Positions 1-7,355 of a stretch of DNA of 42,553 nucleotides are shown here, one piece after another. The notes below the pieces were generated by a model. It had not been told where the DNA came from, did no database searches, and worked only from the letters and a program-made list of their open reading frames with translations. The position numbers were made by a program, and so were the translations under genes. How positions within the stretch are numbered: the first letter of the stretch is position 1; the number at the start of each line of letters is the position of its first letter. The DNA comes from Flavobacteriales bacterium (GTDB taxonomy: Bacteria > Bacteroidota > Bacteroidia > Flavobacteriales_F > PHOS-HE28): assembly GCA_016787985.1 (NCBI GenBank), contig JAEUTC010000029.1:1-42553 (forward strand), in the 5' to 3' direction.

Positions 1-81
1 AACCTGCATGTCGTGGCAGGTACCGCACACAAACACGACGCGCAGAAGCCTCGCAAGTTCGACCTGAACACGATCAAGTAA
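1..81 (+). CDS. rplM: 50S ribosomal protein L13, C-terminal end (partial)
   Basis: Only the last 26 codons are inside the window; the reading frame begins at base 1 and ends at TAA 79-81. The residues include HKHDAQKP, which matches the conserved HxHxAQKP end of bacterial ribosomal protein L13 of the large subunit. One base separates its stop from the ATG of rpsI, the usual rplM-rpsI operon arrangement, which supports the call although the fragment is short. The start and promoter lie outside the window. Confidence 0.85.
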   Translation, partial: NLHVVAGTAHKHDAQKPRKFDLNTIK

Positions 82-82
82 G

Positions 83-469
83 ATGGAAGCTGTCAACAGC
101 CTCGGCCGTCGTAAGACCGCAGTAGCACGGGTGGTGCTCACCGAAGGAACCGGTTTGATCACCGTGAACGGCCGCGAAGGCGCCGATTATTTCCCGGTCA
201 CCACCCAGCGCTTCAAGCTGGAGCAACCCTTCAAGCTCACCGAAACGGTGGGTAAGTACGATGTCACCGCCACCGTGGATGGAGGTGGTATCACCGGCCA
301 GGTGGACGCCGTGCGTTTGGGTATCGCCCGAGCACTGGTGAAGATCGACGCCGAACACAAACCGAAACTCAAGGCCGAAGAACTCATGACCCGTGACCCA
401 CGCGCTGTGGAACGGAAGAAGTTCGGACGCAAGAAAGCGCGCAAGCGTTACCAGTTCAGCAAGCGTTAA
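83..469 (+). CDS. rpsI: 30S ribosomal protein S9
   Basis: A 128-residue protein of the normal S9 length. It opens with a typical SLGRRKTAVARV block, where R and K residues contact 16S rRNA, and closes with the basic tail KARKRYQFSKR; the terminal SKR is the universally conserved element that reaches the P-site tRNA in the small subunit. The ATG at 83 starts one base after the rplM stop, so the two are certainly co-transcribed and probably translationally coupled. No Shine-Dalgarno sequence is visible, as expected in Bacteroidota. A 102-base spacer holding a strong hairpin separates it from rpsB. Confidence 0.98.
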   Translation: MEAVNSLGRRKTAVARVVLTEGTGLITVNGREGADYFPVTTQRFKLEQPFKLTETVGKYDVTATVDGGGITGQVDAVRLGIARALVKIDAEHKPKLKAEELMTRDPRAVERKKFGRKKARKRYQFSKR

Positions 470-494
470 GGTCCCAACGCTTGTTCAGGATCCA

Positions 495-541
495 ATCCCG
501 CTGGACTCTTCCGCCCTACGGCGGAAGGCTACCAGCGGGAT
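495..541 (+). other. Long nested hairpin in the rpsI-rpsB spacer
   Basis: The outer arms ATCCCGCTGG (495-504) and CCAGCGGGAT (532-541) are perfectly complementary over 10 bases. The inner arms CTTCCGCC (508-515) and GGCGGAAG (520-527) are perfectly complementary over 8 bases around a CTAC loop. The asymmetric 3- and 4-base bulges between the stems make an extended rod. No T-run follows, so it is not a standard terminator. It could be an mRNA leader of rpsB-tsf (an autoregulatory or processing site) or an intergenic palindromic repeat; the window alone cannot separate these. Confidence 0.75.
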
Positions 542-580
542 GCCTGTATCAACGGGAACAAGGAAAGTGAATTGAACAAC

Positions 581-1375
581 ATGGCACGTCTCGAATTCAA
601 ACAGTTGCTCGACGCTGGTGTCCACTTCGGTCACCTCAAGCGCAAGTGGAACCCGAACATGGCTCCCTACATCTTCGACGAGAAGAAAGGGATCCACATC
701 ATCGACCTCAACAAGACCGCAGTGAAGCTGGAAGAGGCTGCTGCGGCCATGAAGAACATCGCTCGTGGTGGCAAGAAGATCCTCTTTGTAGCCACCAAGA
801 AGCAGGCGAAGGACATCGTGACCGAGAAGGTGAAGCCCACCGGCATGCCCTACGTCACGGAGCGTTGGAGCGGCGGTATGCTCACCAACTTCGGTACCAT
901 CCGGCGTACGATCAAGAAGATGGCCACCATCGATCGCATGAAGACCGATGGCACCTTCGACAACATGAGCAAGCGCGAGCGCCTGCAAGTGAGCCGCCAG
1001 CGCGAGAAGATGGAGAAGAACCTGGGTTCCATCGCGGACCTCACCCGTCTGCCCAGCGCCCTGTTCATCGTGGACATCGTGAAGGAACACATCGCCGTAG
1101 CCGAGGCGAAGAAGTTGAACATCCCCACCTTCGCGATGGTGGATACCAACAGCGACCCCACCAAGGTCGACTTCCCGATCCCTGCCAACGACGATGCCAC
1201 CAAGAGCATCGAACTCATCATCGACACGATGATCGCCGCCATCAACGAGGGCGTTGAAGAGCGCAAGAACGACAAGAACGCCGTGGACGAGAACGACGCC
1301 GAAGAAGGTGCCGAGGAGAACGCGGCCGAAGTGGAGGCTGGCGATGAAGCCGCCGCTACGGAAGAGAACAACTAG
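581..1375 (+). CDS. rpsB: 30S ribosomal protein S2
   Basis: A 264-residue S2 protein of the small subunit, needed together with S1 to load mRNA. Starting at ATG 581 gives MARLEFKQLLDAGVHFGH, the family's usual beginning. An in-frame TTG at 572 would add only three residues and is less likely. The core is complete, with the DLNKT, FVATKKQA and WSGGMLTNF blocks. The C-terminal 40 residues or so form a Glu/Asp/Ala-rich acidic tail (from about residue 222), a common variable extension in this phylum. It precedes tsf by 68 bases, the near-universal rpsB-tsf pair. Translation starts 40 bases after the 495-541 hairpin, without a recognisable Shine-Dalgarno sequence. Confidence 0.97.
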   Translation: MARLEFKQLLDAGVHFGHLKRKWNPNMAPYIFDEKKGIHIIDLNKTAVKLEEAAAAMKNIARGGKKILFVATKKQAKDIVTEKVKPTGMPYVTERWSGGMLTNFGTIRRTIKKMATIDRMKTDGTFDNMSKRERLQVSRQREKMEKNLGSIADLTRLPSALFIVDIVKEHIAVAEAKKLNIPTFAMVDTNSDPTKVDFPIPANDDATKSIELIIDTMIAAINEGVEERKNDKNAVDENDAEEGAEENAAEVEAGDEAAATEENN

Positions 1376-1443
1376 TCAACAGGACGCGCAACGAACGGAC
1401 GGCGTGCCCGTCCGGATCAACCACCGTCCACGACCGAAACAAC

Positions 1444-2283
1444 ATGAGCACCATGGCGATCTCCGCAGCTGATGTGAACAAACTGCGCCAAATGACCGGC
1501 GCAGGTATGATGGATTGCAAAAAGGCCCTTACCGAGGCCAATGGCGACTTCGATGCCGCCATCGACGTACTGCGCAAACAAGGCCAGAAAGTGGCCGCGA
1601 AACGCGCCGACCGCGACGCCACCGAAGGCCTCGTTCTCGCCAAGACCAACGCCGACAGCACCGTGGGTGTGTTGGTCTGCGTGAACTGCGAGACCGACTT
1701 CGTGGCCAAGAACGCCGACTTCACGGCCATGGCCGAGCGCATGACCGCGATCGCTTTGGAAAAGGGTATCAACAGCGTGGAAGCCCTCAAAGGCGCGGCC
1801 TACGACAGCAATGGCATGACCATCGCCGAAAAGCTGATCGAACAGACCGGCGTGATCGGCGAGAAGATCGACGTGAGCGCTTGCTCCGAGGTGAAGGCTC
1901 CATTCGTTTACGCCTACAACCACCCCGGCAACAAAGTGGCCAGCTTGGTCGGCTTGAACAAGGCCGGCTTCGACCTCGCCGCGAAGGATGTGGCCATGCA
2001 GGTGGCGGCCATGGGCCCCGTGGCACTGGACAAGGCCAGCACACCACAGAGCGTGATCGACAAGGAACTGGAGATCGGTAAGGAACTCGCCATCCAGGAG
2101 GGCAAGCCTGCCGACATGGCCGAGAAGATCGCCCAGGGCCGTTTGAACAAGTTCTTCAAGGAAAGCACCCTGCTCGCCCAAGAGTTCATCAAGGACAACA
2201 AGATGAGCGTGGAGCAATACCTGAAGAGCCAGGACAAGGACCTCACGGCCACGGACTTCAAGCGTCACTCCCTCACGGTCTGA
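1444..2283 (+). CDS. tsf: Elongation factor Ts
   Basis: Nucleotide exchange factor that recycles EF-Tu-GDP in the cytoplasm. The N-terminal UBA-like domain carries the signature TGAGMMDCKKAL around residues 18-29. The two core subdomains follow, with VNCETDFVAKN near residue 80, the loop that contacts EF-Tu. The length (279 residues) is normal for Bacteroidota. ATG 1444 is used here. A second in-frame ATG at 1453 gives MAISAADVNKLR, closer to typical family starts, and may be the true one. It follows rpsB by 68 bases and ends 20 bases before a strong terminator, so it closes the ribosomal-protein transcript. Confidence 0.96.
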   Translation: MSTMAISAADVNKLRQMTGAGMMDCKKALTEANGDFDAAIDVLRKQGQKVAAKRADRDATEGLVLAKTNADSTVGVLVCVNCETDFVAKNADFTAMAERMTAIALEKGINSVEALKGAAYDSNGMTIAEKLIEQTGVIGEKIDVSACSEVKAPFVYAYNHPGNKVASLVGLNKAGFDLAAKDVAMQVAAMGPVALDKASTPQSVIDKELEIGKELAIQEGKPADMAEKIAQGRLNKFFKESTLLAQEFIKDNKMSVEQYLKSQDKDLTATDFKRHSLTV

Positions 2284-2303
2284 TGCTGATCGATAATCCA
2301 TAG

Positions 2304-2337
2304 AAGAGGGGGGCTTCGGCCTCCCTCTTTTTATTTT
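2304..2337 (+). terminator. Intrinsic terminator after tsf
   Basis: Arms 2304-2314 and 2319-2329 form an 11-base-pair stem with a single G-T wobble, closed by a TTCG tetraloop and followed by a run of T residues (2328-2332) and TATTTT. This is a textbook rho-independent terminator 20 bases after the tsf stop. The end of its T-rich tail overlaps a -7-like element of the next gene. Confidence 0.92.
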
Positions 2338-2338
2338 G
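2332..2338 (+). promoter_or_regulatory. Possible -7 element for pyrH inside the terminator tail
   Basis: TATTTTG resembles the Bacteroidota -7 consensus TAnnTTTG with one T missing. It lies 15 bases before the pyrH ATG at 2354, and the upstream gene ends with a strong terminator, so pyrH needs its own start point near here. No clear -33 element is visible, because that position is occupied by the terminator stem. Confidence 0.35.
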
Positions 2339-2353
2339 CCCCACCTCCGACAC

Positions 2354-3064
2354 ATGGCCAACAAATACAAGCGCATCCTCCTGAAGCTCTCCGGCGAGAG
2401 CCTCATGGGCAACAAGTCCTACGGCATCGACAACGAGCGCCTGAACCAATACGCCGACGAGATCATCGCGATCGCCAATGCCGGCGTGCAGGTGGCCGTG
2501 GTGATCGGTGGTGGCAACATCTACCGTGGTATGCAGGCCGAAGGCGCCATCGACCGCGTCCAAGGCGACCATATGGGCATGCTCGCCACGGTGATCAACA
2601 GCCTCGCCCTGCAAAGCGCTTTGGAGGCCAAGCAGTACAAGACCCGCTTGCTCACGGCCATCAAGATGGAGCAGATCGCCGAGCCGTTCATCCGGCGCAG
2701 GGCCGTGCGCCACTTGGAGAAAGGTCGCATCGTGATCTTCGGTGCAGGTACGGGAAACCCGTATTTCACCACCGATACCGCGGCCAGTTTGCGAGCCATC
2801 GAGATCGAAGCCGACGTGATCCTGAAGGGCACGCGTGTGGACGGCATCTACACCGCCGACCCGGAGAAGGACAAGAACGCCACCAAATACGACCGCGTTT
2901 CCTTTGACGAGGTCTACAAAATGGGGCTGAACGTGATGGACATGACCGCCTTCACCCTGTGCAAGGAGAACAACCTGCCCATCATCGTCTTCGACATGAA
3001 CAAGCCGGGCAACCTCGGTCGTTTGGTCTCCGGCGAAGCCGTGGGTACGCTCGTCACCCTCTGA
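2354..3064 (+). CDS. pyrH: UMP kinase
   Basis: Bacterial-type UMP kinase (amino-acid kinase fold) that phosphorylates UMP to UDP for pyrimidine nucleotide synthesis. ATG 2354 gives [19 protein letters not shown], containing the KLSGE phosphate-binding start of the family; an upstream in-frame codon at 2336 lies in the terminator tail and is not credible. The glycine-rich [11 protein letters not shown] loop and the [13 protein letters not shown] block, which help form the nucleotide and phosphate sites, are intact. The 236-residue length is normal. It is followed by frr 45 bases later, the widely conserved pyrH-frr pair. Confidence 0.97.
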   Translation: MANKYKRILLKLSGESLMGNKSYGIDNERLNQYADEIIAIANAGVQVAVVIGGGNIYRGMQAEGAIDRVQGDHMGMLATVINSLALQSALEAKQYKTRLLTAIKMEQIAEPFIRRRAVRHLEKGRIVIFGAGTGNPYFTTDTAASLRAIEIEADVILKGTRVDGIYTADPEKDKNATKYDRVSFDEVYKMGLNVMDMTAFTLCKENNLPIIVFDMNKPGNLGRLVSGEAVGTLVTL

Positions 3065-3081
3065 TCGAGCGAACCACCCGT

Positions 3082-3089
3082 TACTTTTG
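3082..3089 (+). promoter_or_regulatory. Probable -7 promoter element for frr
   Basis: TACTTTTG is a perfect match to TAnnTTTG, 20 bases before the frr start codon. No convincing -33 TTTG was found at the right distance. frr may therefore be transcribed both from its own promoter and by readthrough from pyrH. Confidence 0.5.
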
Positions 3090-3109
3090 CGCCTCCGAAA
3101 CGAATAGCG

Positions 3110-3670
3110 ATGATCGATACCGCCGCCGCCCTGAAGACCTGTGAAGAGCACATGAGCAAAGCCGTTGACCACCTGGACAACGAGTTGCAGAAGATCCGTG
3201 CCGGTGCCGCCACGCCCAGCATGCTCGAGAGCGTGCGCGTGGATTACTACGGCCAGATGGTGCCGCTCTCCCAAGTGGCCTCGGTGAACACCGGTGATGC
3301 ACGCACCCTGTTCGTGAAGCCCTGGGAGAAGAAGATGATCGATGCCATCGAGAAGGCCATCATCGGGGCGAACCTTGGCTTCAATCCGAGCAACAACGGC
3401 GAAAGCGTGATCATCCATGTGCCCATGCTCACGGAGGAGCGTCGCAAGGGCCTCTCCAAAGCGGCGCATGCCGAGGGAGAGCACGCCAAGGTGGGCATCC
3501 GCAGCAGCCGGCAGAAAGCGATGGAGACCATCAAAGCCGCGAAGAAGGACGGCCTGCCCGAAGATGCCGCCAAAGGCATGGAAGCCGAGGTGGAGAAACT
3601 CACCGGCATCTACAACAAGAAAGTGGACGCTTTGGTGAGCGCGAAGGAGAAGGACATCATGAAGGTCTGA
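3110..3670 (+). CDS. frr: Ribosome recycling factor
   Basis: A 186-residue protein of the standard length for ribosome recycling factor, which with EF-G splits the post-termination ribosome. Family features are visible: the KAVDHLDNELQKIRAGAATP helix followed by the region with YYG (domain I/II junction), PWEKKMIDAIEKAI, and the C-terminal coiled-coil segment that includes RRKGLSKAAHAEGE. The ATG at 3110 gives the expected N-terminus. It lies downstream of pyrH and ends at a hairpin terminator shared with the convergent radical SAM gene. Confidence 0.97.
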   Translation: MIDTAAALKTCEEHMSKAVDHLDNELQKIRAGAATPSMLESVRVDYYGQMVPLSQVASVNTGDARTLFVKPWEKKMIDAIEKAIIGANLGFNPSNNGESVIIHVPMLTEERRKGLSKAAHAEGEHAKVGIRSSRQKAMETIKAAKKDGLPEDAAKGMEAEVEKLTGIYNKKVDALVSAKEKDIMKV

Positions 3671-3689
3671 TCACCACGATCGGTCCATG

Positions 3690-3714
3690 AAAGGCGGCTC
3701 AACGGCCGCCTTTT
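3690..3714 (+). terminator. Hairpin terminator between frr and the convergent radical SAM gene
   Basis: AAAGGCGGC (3690-3698) pairs perfectly with GCCGCCTTT (3705-3713) around a six-base loop, with a short T-run at the end. It lies 20 bases after the frr stop and 5 bases before the end of the minus-strand gene at 3719. Because the stem starts with AAA, it also gives a T-run on the minus strand, so it can serve both convergent genes. Confidence 0.85.
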
Positions 3715-3718
3715 CCAT

Positions 3719-4741
3719 TTAGGCCCATACGGGTGAGCCCTCACTACAATTCCTGCACATCTCAATGCTACTCCTCGACTTCAGCAGCGAACGCCTGAAG
3801 TCGTTGTAGGCGGCGCTATGCCATAGTTCGCGAAAGCTGTGCGTGCGTAGGTCGCCGAGCACGTGGTGGGCATCCTTGTCGAAACAGCAAGGCACCACGC
3901 GACCATCCCAGGTGATCACACAGCTGTGCCACATCTTCCAGCAATCGTCCTGTAGTTTGTTCTTCACTTCCCAAATGCCGCTCGCGTTGCGCCGGTAGCG
4001 CGCATACTTCTCCTGCACGGGGATCAAGGGATGGTCATCCTTCGGCTCGTAGATCTGCGCGGTCTTCAGCCATAGATCATCCACGCCGACCTTCTTGGCC
4101 AATGCGCGCGCTTCGGGGATCTGGTGCTCGTTCGGCTTCACCACCAGGAATTGGAACACCACGTGCGGCGTCAGGCTCTTCAGCCTCTTCTTCCACTTCA
4201 CGATACGCTCGGCACCTTCGATCACCTTGGCCAATTCGCCCTCACGGCGGTAAGACGAATAAGTGGATTGATCGGTCCCGTCCAACGAGATGATCAACCG
4301 GGAAAGCCCACTGCGGACCGTGGCTTCCGCCTTCTCCTCCGTAAGGAAGTGCGCGTTGGTGCTGGTGTTGGTGTACAAGCCCTTCCGGCTGGCCAGCGAG
4401 ACCATGTCCAGGAAGTTCGGGTTGATGTACGGCTCACCTTGGAAATAGAAGGTGAGCGCCCAGAGGTCGTCGCCCAGTTCATCCATCACCCGCGCGAAGA
4501 GGTCCTGTTTCAGGTTGCCGGTGGGCCGTGTGAAGGAGCGCAGACCACTGGGGCATTCCGGGCAGCGCAGGTTGCACGCCGTGGTGGGCTCGAAGCTGAT
4601 GCTGAAGGGTAGCCCGCCGATCCGGGGTTCTTTGCTGCGTTTGGCGTGCTGGTAGCTGGTCCACAAAGCGGTGGCGTTCCTCAGCCGGCGCGGGGTGGCC
4701 TTGCGTGACCACTCGAACGCATCGCGGATGGGAGCCAGCAT
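3719..4741 (-). CDS. Radical SAM protein with SPASM domain
   Basis: A 340-residue radical S-adenosylmethionine enzyme. The CxxxCxxC cluster motif that binds the SAM-cleaving [4Fe-4S] cluster is at C56, C60 and C63 (ACNLRCPECPSG). It is followed by the FQGEPYINP segment and a DGTDQSTY strand typical of the radical SAM barrel. The C-terminal third has further cysteines (C267, C274, C285, C286, C329, C332) in the pattern of a SPASM domain with auxiliary Fe-S clusters, including ITWDGRVVPCCFD. SPASM enzymes usually modify peptides or proteins, but related ones act on other substrates. No precursor peptide or partner gene lies nearby, so the substrate is unknown. A TAACTTGC motif sits just before the start codon. 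Confidence 0.88.
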   Translation of the reverse strand: MLAPIRDAFEWSRKATPRRLRNATALWTSYQHAKRSKEPRIGGLPFSISFEPTTACNLRCPECPSGLRSFTRPTGNLKQDLFARVMDELGDDLWALTFYFQGEPYINPNFLDMVSLASRKGLYTNTSTNAHFLTEEKAEATVRSGLSRLIISLDGTDQSTYSSYRREGELAKVIEGAERIVKWKKRLKSLTPHVVFQFLVVKPNEHQIPEARALAKKVGVDDLWLKTAQIYEPKDDHPLIPVQEKYARYRRNASGIWEVKNKLQDDCWKMWHSCVITWDGRVVPCCFDKDAHHVLGDLRTHSFRELWHSAAYNDFRRSLLKSRSSIEMCRNCSEGSPVWA

Positions 4742-4745
4742 GGGT

Positions 4746-4753
4746 GCAAGTTA
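4746..4753 (-). promoter_or_regulatory. Possible -7 element for the radical SAM gene
   Basis: Read on the minus strand this is TAACTTGC, close to TAnnTTTG but short of one T. It lies only 4 bases before the ATG at 4741, so if real the transcript would be leaderless or nearly so. It is the divergent partner of the 4773-4780 element. Confidence 0.3.
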
Positions 4754-4772
4754 GGACGTGCCGAATGGCTGT

Positions 4773-4780
4773 TACTTTTC
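4773..4780 (+). promoter_or_regulatory. Probable -7 element for the DUF5686 gene
   Basis: TACTTTTC differs from TAnnTTTG only at the last base and lies 45 bases before the ATG at 4826, in the divergent region between two genes, where a promoter is needed. Confidence 0.4.
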
Positions 4781-4825
4781 GGCGGGTCTTCACGTCGTAC
4801 CAGGGACGCTCCCTCCCGTCCAGCC

Positions 4826-7279
4826 ATGCGAACCACCACACTACGCATTCTTCTTGCGTTGCTTCCCATCAGCGGTAGTGCCCAATCCATCATCCAAGGA
4901 CGGGTGGTGGACGAGGCGACCAAGGAAGCCCTCGCTTTCGTGCACGTGCTGCCTGCCGGCGCCCAAGAAGGGGTGACCAGCGATATCGACGGTCGCTTCG
5001 CCATCCAGGTGCCCGAACAACCGATCGCCCTCCGCTTCAGCTATGTGGGTTATGCGCCCTTGGAGATACGGGCCACCGCAGGGGCGCCGCTGATCGTGGC
5101 CATGCGGCGCAACGCCGTGGAACTCGCAGCGGTGGACATCCTACCGACCGAGAACCCGGCCCATCGCATCATCGACAAGTGCCGCGAAGGACGCAAAGTG
5201 AACGACGGTATGCGCGAGCGGAGCTACCGGTACATGAGCTACAGCAAGACCATCTTCACCGCGGAGATGGATACGGCCGTGGTGGTGGATACCACGATGG
5301 TGGCCGACACGGCGCAAGTGGCCGAGGTGGATAGCAGCGACCTGGAAATGCGGCAGTTCCTGGAGAGCCAGTACTTCTTCCTGATGGAAAGTGCGACGCG
5401 GAAGAGCTTCATTCCTCCTGCCGCGGAGAAGGAGGAGGTACTGGCCATGCGGGTGAGTGGCCTGAAGGACCCCTCTTTCCTGGCGTTGGCGGCGCAGACC
5501 AAGACCTTCAGCATCTACGAGCCGCAGATCAGCATCTCGGAGAAGTTCTACATGGGGCCATTGGCTCCAGGCAGCACCAAGAAGTACCTCTTCCTGATCC
5601 AGGACACCCTGTACCAAGGTGCTGACAGTGTTTTCGTGATCAGCTACAAACCGCGCAGAGGCACGAAGTTCAACGGCTTGGTCGGGCTCCTCTACATCAA
5701 CACCAACGGCTACGCGGTGCAGAACGTGACCGCAGAGGCCGCCGAGCGCGATGCTGCCGCGAGCATCCGCTTCCAGCAGTTGCATGAACGGGTGGATGGC
5801 AAGGCGTGGTTCCCGGTCCAGCTGAACGCGTTCATCTACCTGGATAATGCAATGATCAACGGGTACGTGCCTTATGGCGTCACCCGCACCTACCTGAAGG
5901 ACATCGAAGTGGATGCCGATGTGGCACGCAAAGAGGTGCGTGGACCGGAACTGGTGATGGATCGACTGAGCGTGCGGCAGGATGAAGCTTATTGGGCGGC
6001 CCTACGCACCGACTCGCTCGACGCGAAGGCCCTGAAGACCTACCATGTGATCGACAGCCTGGGCGCCGAGGTGGACCTGGACCGTAAGGTGAAATGGCTT
6101 TCTGCGTTGGCAACAGGACGCTTGCCGATCGGCCCCGTGGACCTGTTGTTGGACAAGGTGATGCGGTATAACGGTTATGAAGGGTTCCGCCTGGGTGCCG
6201 GTTTCGCCACGAATGATCGTGTAACCCGTTATGCGAGCATCGGGGGCTATGCGGGTTATGGCTTCCGCGACGAGAATTGGAAGTACGGCGGTTTCCTCGT
6301 GGTGAAGCCGTGGTATGGGCGTGATATCTCCTTGAAGGGATTCCACGAACTGGACGTGCTGGAAAGCGGCGGTGTCGCTTTCGAGGGACCGCGGCCCTTG
6401 CTCACCAACGAGAGCACCCGTTGGCTCTATGTGGATCGAATGGATCATTACGAACGCAGCGGTGCCCAGTTCGCTTTCCGTGTGGGTTCGGCACTGCGCT
6501 TCTGGGCTGGCGCGGAACGCGAAACACGCGAGAACAGGCTGGGGTACCAATACGTGGATCGAAGGAGTGAGGCCGTTGCCCTGCTGCGTGATCGGTTCAC
6601 CACCGGTGGGTTCACCTTCGGTATGCGCTTCGCCTTCCGCGAGCGCATGGCCCGTTTACCGGACCGCGAGATCTCCCTCGGTACCCGTTGGCCCATCCTG
6701 CTCGTTTCGGCTTTCCGGTCGGTGGATGGCATGTTCGGTGGGGAACTGGAGACCTGGCGGTTGAACGCGGCGATCGACAAGACCTTCCACCTGCGGTTGG
6801 TGGGTGACCTCAGCGTGCGGCTCATGGGGGGTATCGCGGACCGGAACGCACCCTATCCCTACCTCTACAACCTGCGCGGGACCAATGCCTTCGACCAGCA
6901 GCAGCACGAAGCTGGGCGCAAGCTGCTCGTAGCTGCGGACAACACCTTCCAGACCATGCGGCCCAATGAGTACCTCGCCGACCGGTACATGGCCTTGCAC
7001 CTGAGACACAGTTTCGGTACCCTGCTGGTGAAGGGCAAGCACTTCAAACCACGTCCGGGCCTTGTTTATAATGCAGCGATCGGCGAATTGGCCCGGCCTG
7101 AACTGCACCGAGGCCTATCGTTCGCGGCCATGGGCGTACCTTATCTGGAGGGTGGTGTGGTGCTGGACGGTCTCTTCAGTACCCTGGGCGTTGGCGCCTA
7201 TTACCGCCATGGAGCAGGGATGTTCGAGGACACGTTGGACAACTTCGCCTTCAAGCTGACCGCGAGTTTCGCGTTCTGA
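4826..7279 (+). CDS. DUF5686 outer-membrane protein with carboxypeptidase-regulatory-like domain
   Basis: An 817-residue protein with a signal peptide (residues 1 to about 20, ending SGSAQ). A carboxypeptidase-regulatory-like domain (about 22-100) shows the typical GRVVDEATKEAL...DIDGRF...FSYVGY pattern. From about residue 110 it matches the DUF5686 family, with NPAHRIIDKCREGR and SYRYMSYSKT. The C-terminal half has alternating aromatic/hydrophobic strands, ending in FKLTASFAF with the terminal Phe expected of an outer-membrane beta-barrel. In Bacteroidota such proteins are common, but their substrate is not established; a receptor- or transport-like role in the outer membrane is an inference. 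It is divergent from the radical SAM gene and precedes the MMPL transporter by 76 bases. Confidence 0.85.
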   Translation: MRTTTLRILLALLPISGSAQSIIQGRVVDEATKEALAFVHVLPAGAQEGVTSDIDGRFAIQVPEQPIALRFSYVGYAPLEIRATAGAPLIVAMRRNAVELAAVDILPTENPAHRIIDKCREGRKVNDGMRERSYRYMSYSKTIFTAEMDTAVVVDTTMVADTAQVAEVDSSDLEMRQFLESQYFFLMESATRKSFIPPAAEKEEVLAMRVSGLKDPSFLALAAQTKTFSIYEPQISISEKFYMGPLAPGSTKKYLFLIQDTLYQGADSVFVISYKPRRGTKFNGLVGLLYINTNGYAVQNVTAEAAERDAAASIRFQQLHERVDGKAWFPVQLNAFIYLDNAMINGYVPYGVTRTYLKDIEVDADVARKEVRGPELVMDRLSVRQDEAYWAALRTDSLDAKALKTYHVIDSLGAEVDLDRKVKWLSALATGRLPIGPVDLLLDKVMRYNGYEGFRLGAGFATNDRVTRYASIGGYAGYGFRDENWKYGGFLVVKPWYGRDISLKGFHELDVLESGGVAFEGPRPLLTNESTRWLYVDRMDHYERSGAQFAFRVGSALRFWAGAERETRENRLGYQYVDRRSEAVALLRDRFTTGGFTFGMRFAFRERMARLPDREISLGTRWPILLVSAFRSVDGMFGGELETWRLNAAIDKTFHLRLVGDLSVRLMGGIADRNAPYPYLYNLRGTNAFDQQQHEAGRKLLVAADNTFQTMRPNEYLADRYMALHLRHSFGTLLVKGKHFKPRPGLVYNAAIGELARPELHRGLSFAAMGVPYLEGGVVLDGLFSTLGVGAYYRHGAGMFEDTLDNFAFKLTASFAF

Positions 7280-7304
7280 GAAGGGCATTCCTCCGCGTAT
7301 TTCG

Positions 7305-7312
7305 CACCTTTG
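7305..7312 (+). promoter_or_regulatory. Possible -7 element for the MMPL transporter
   Basis: CACCTTTG differs from TAnnTTTG at its first base and lies 43 bases before the ATG at 7356. The same CACCTTTG variant occurs before the small gene at 15257. No -33 element is evident. Confidence 0.3.
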
Positions 7313-7355
7313 CCCGTCCCGGTGGTAGCTCCCGTGCTTCACCAGGAGCGCAGAT

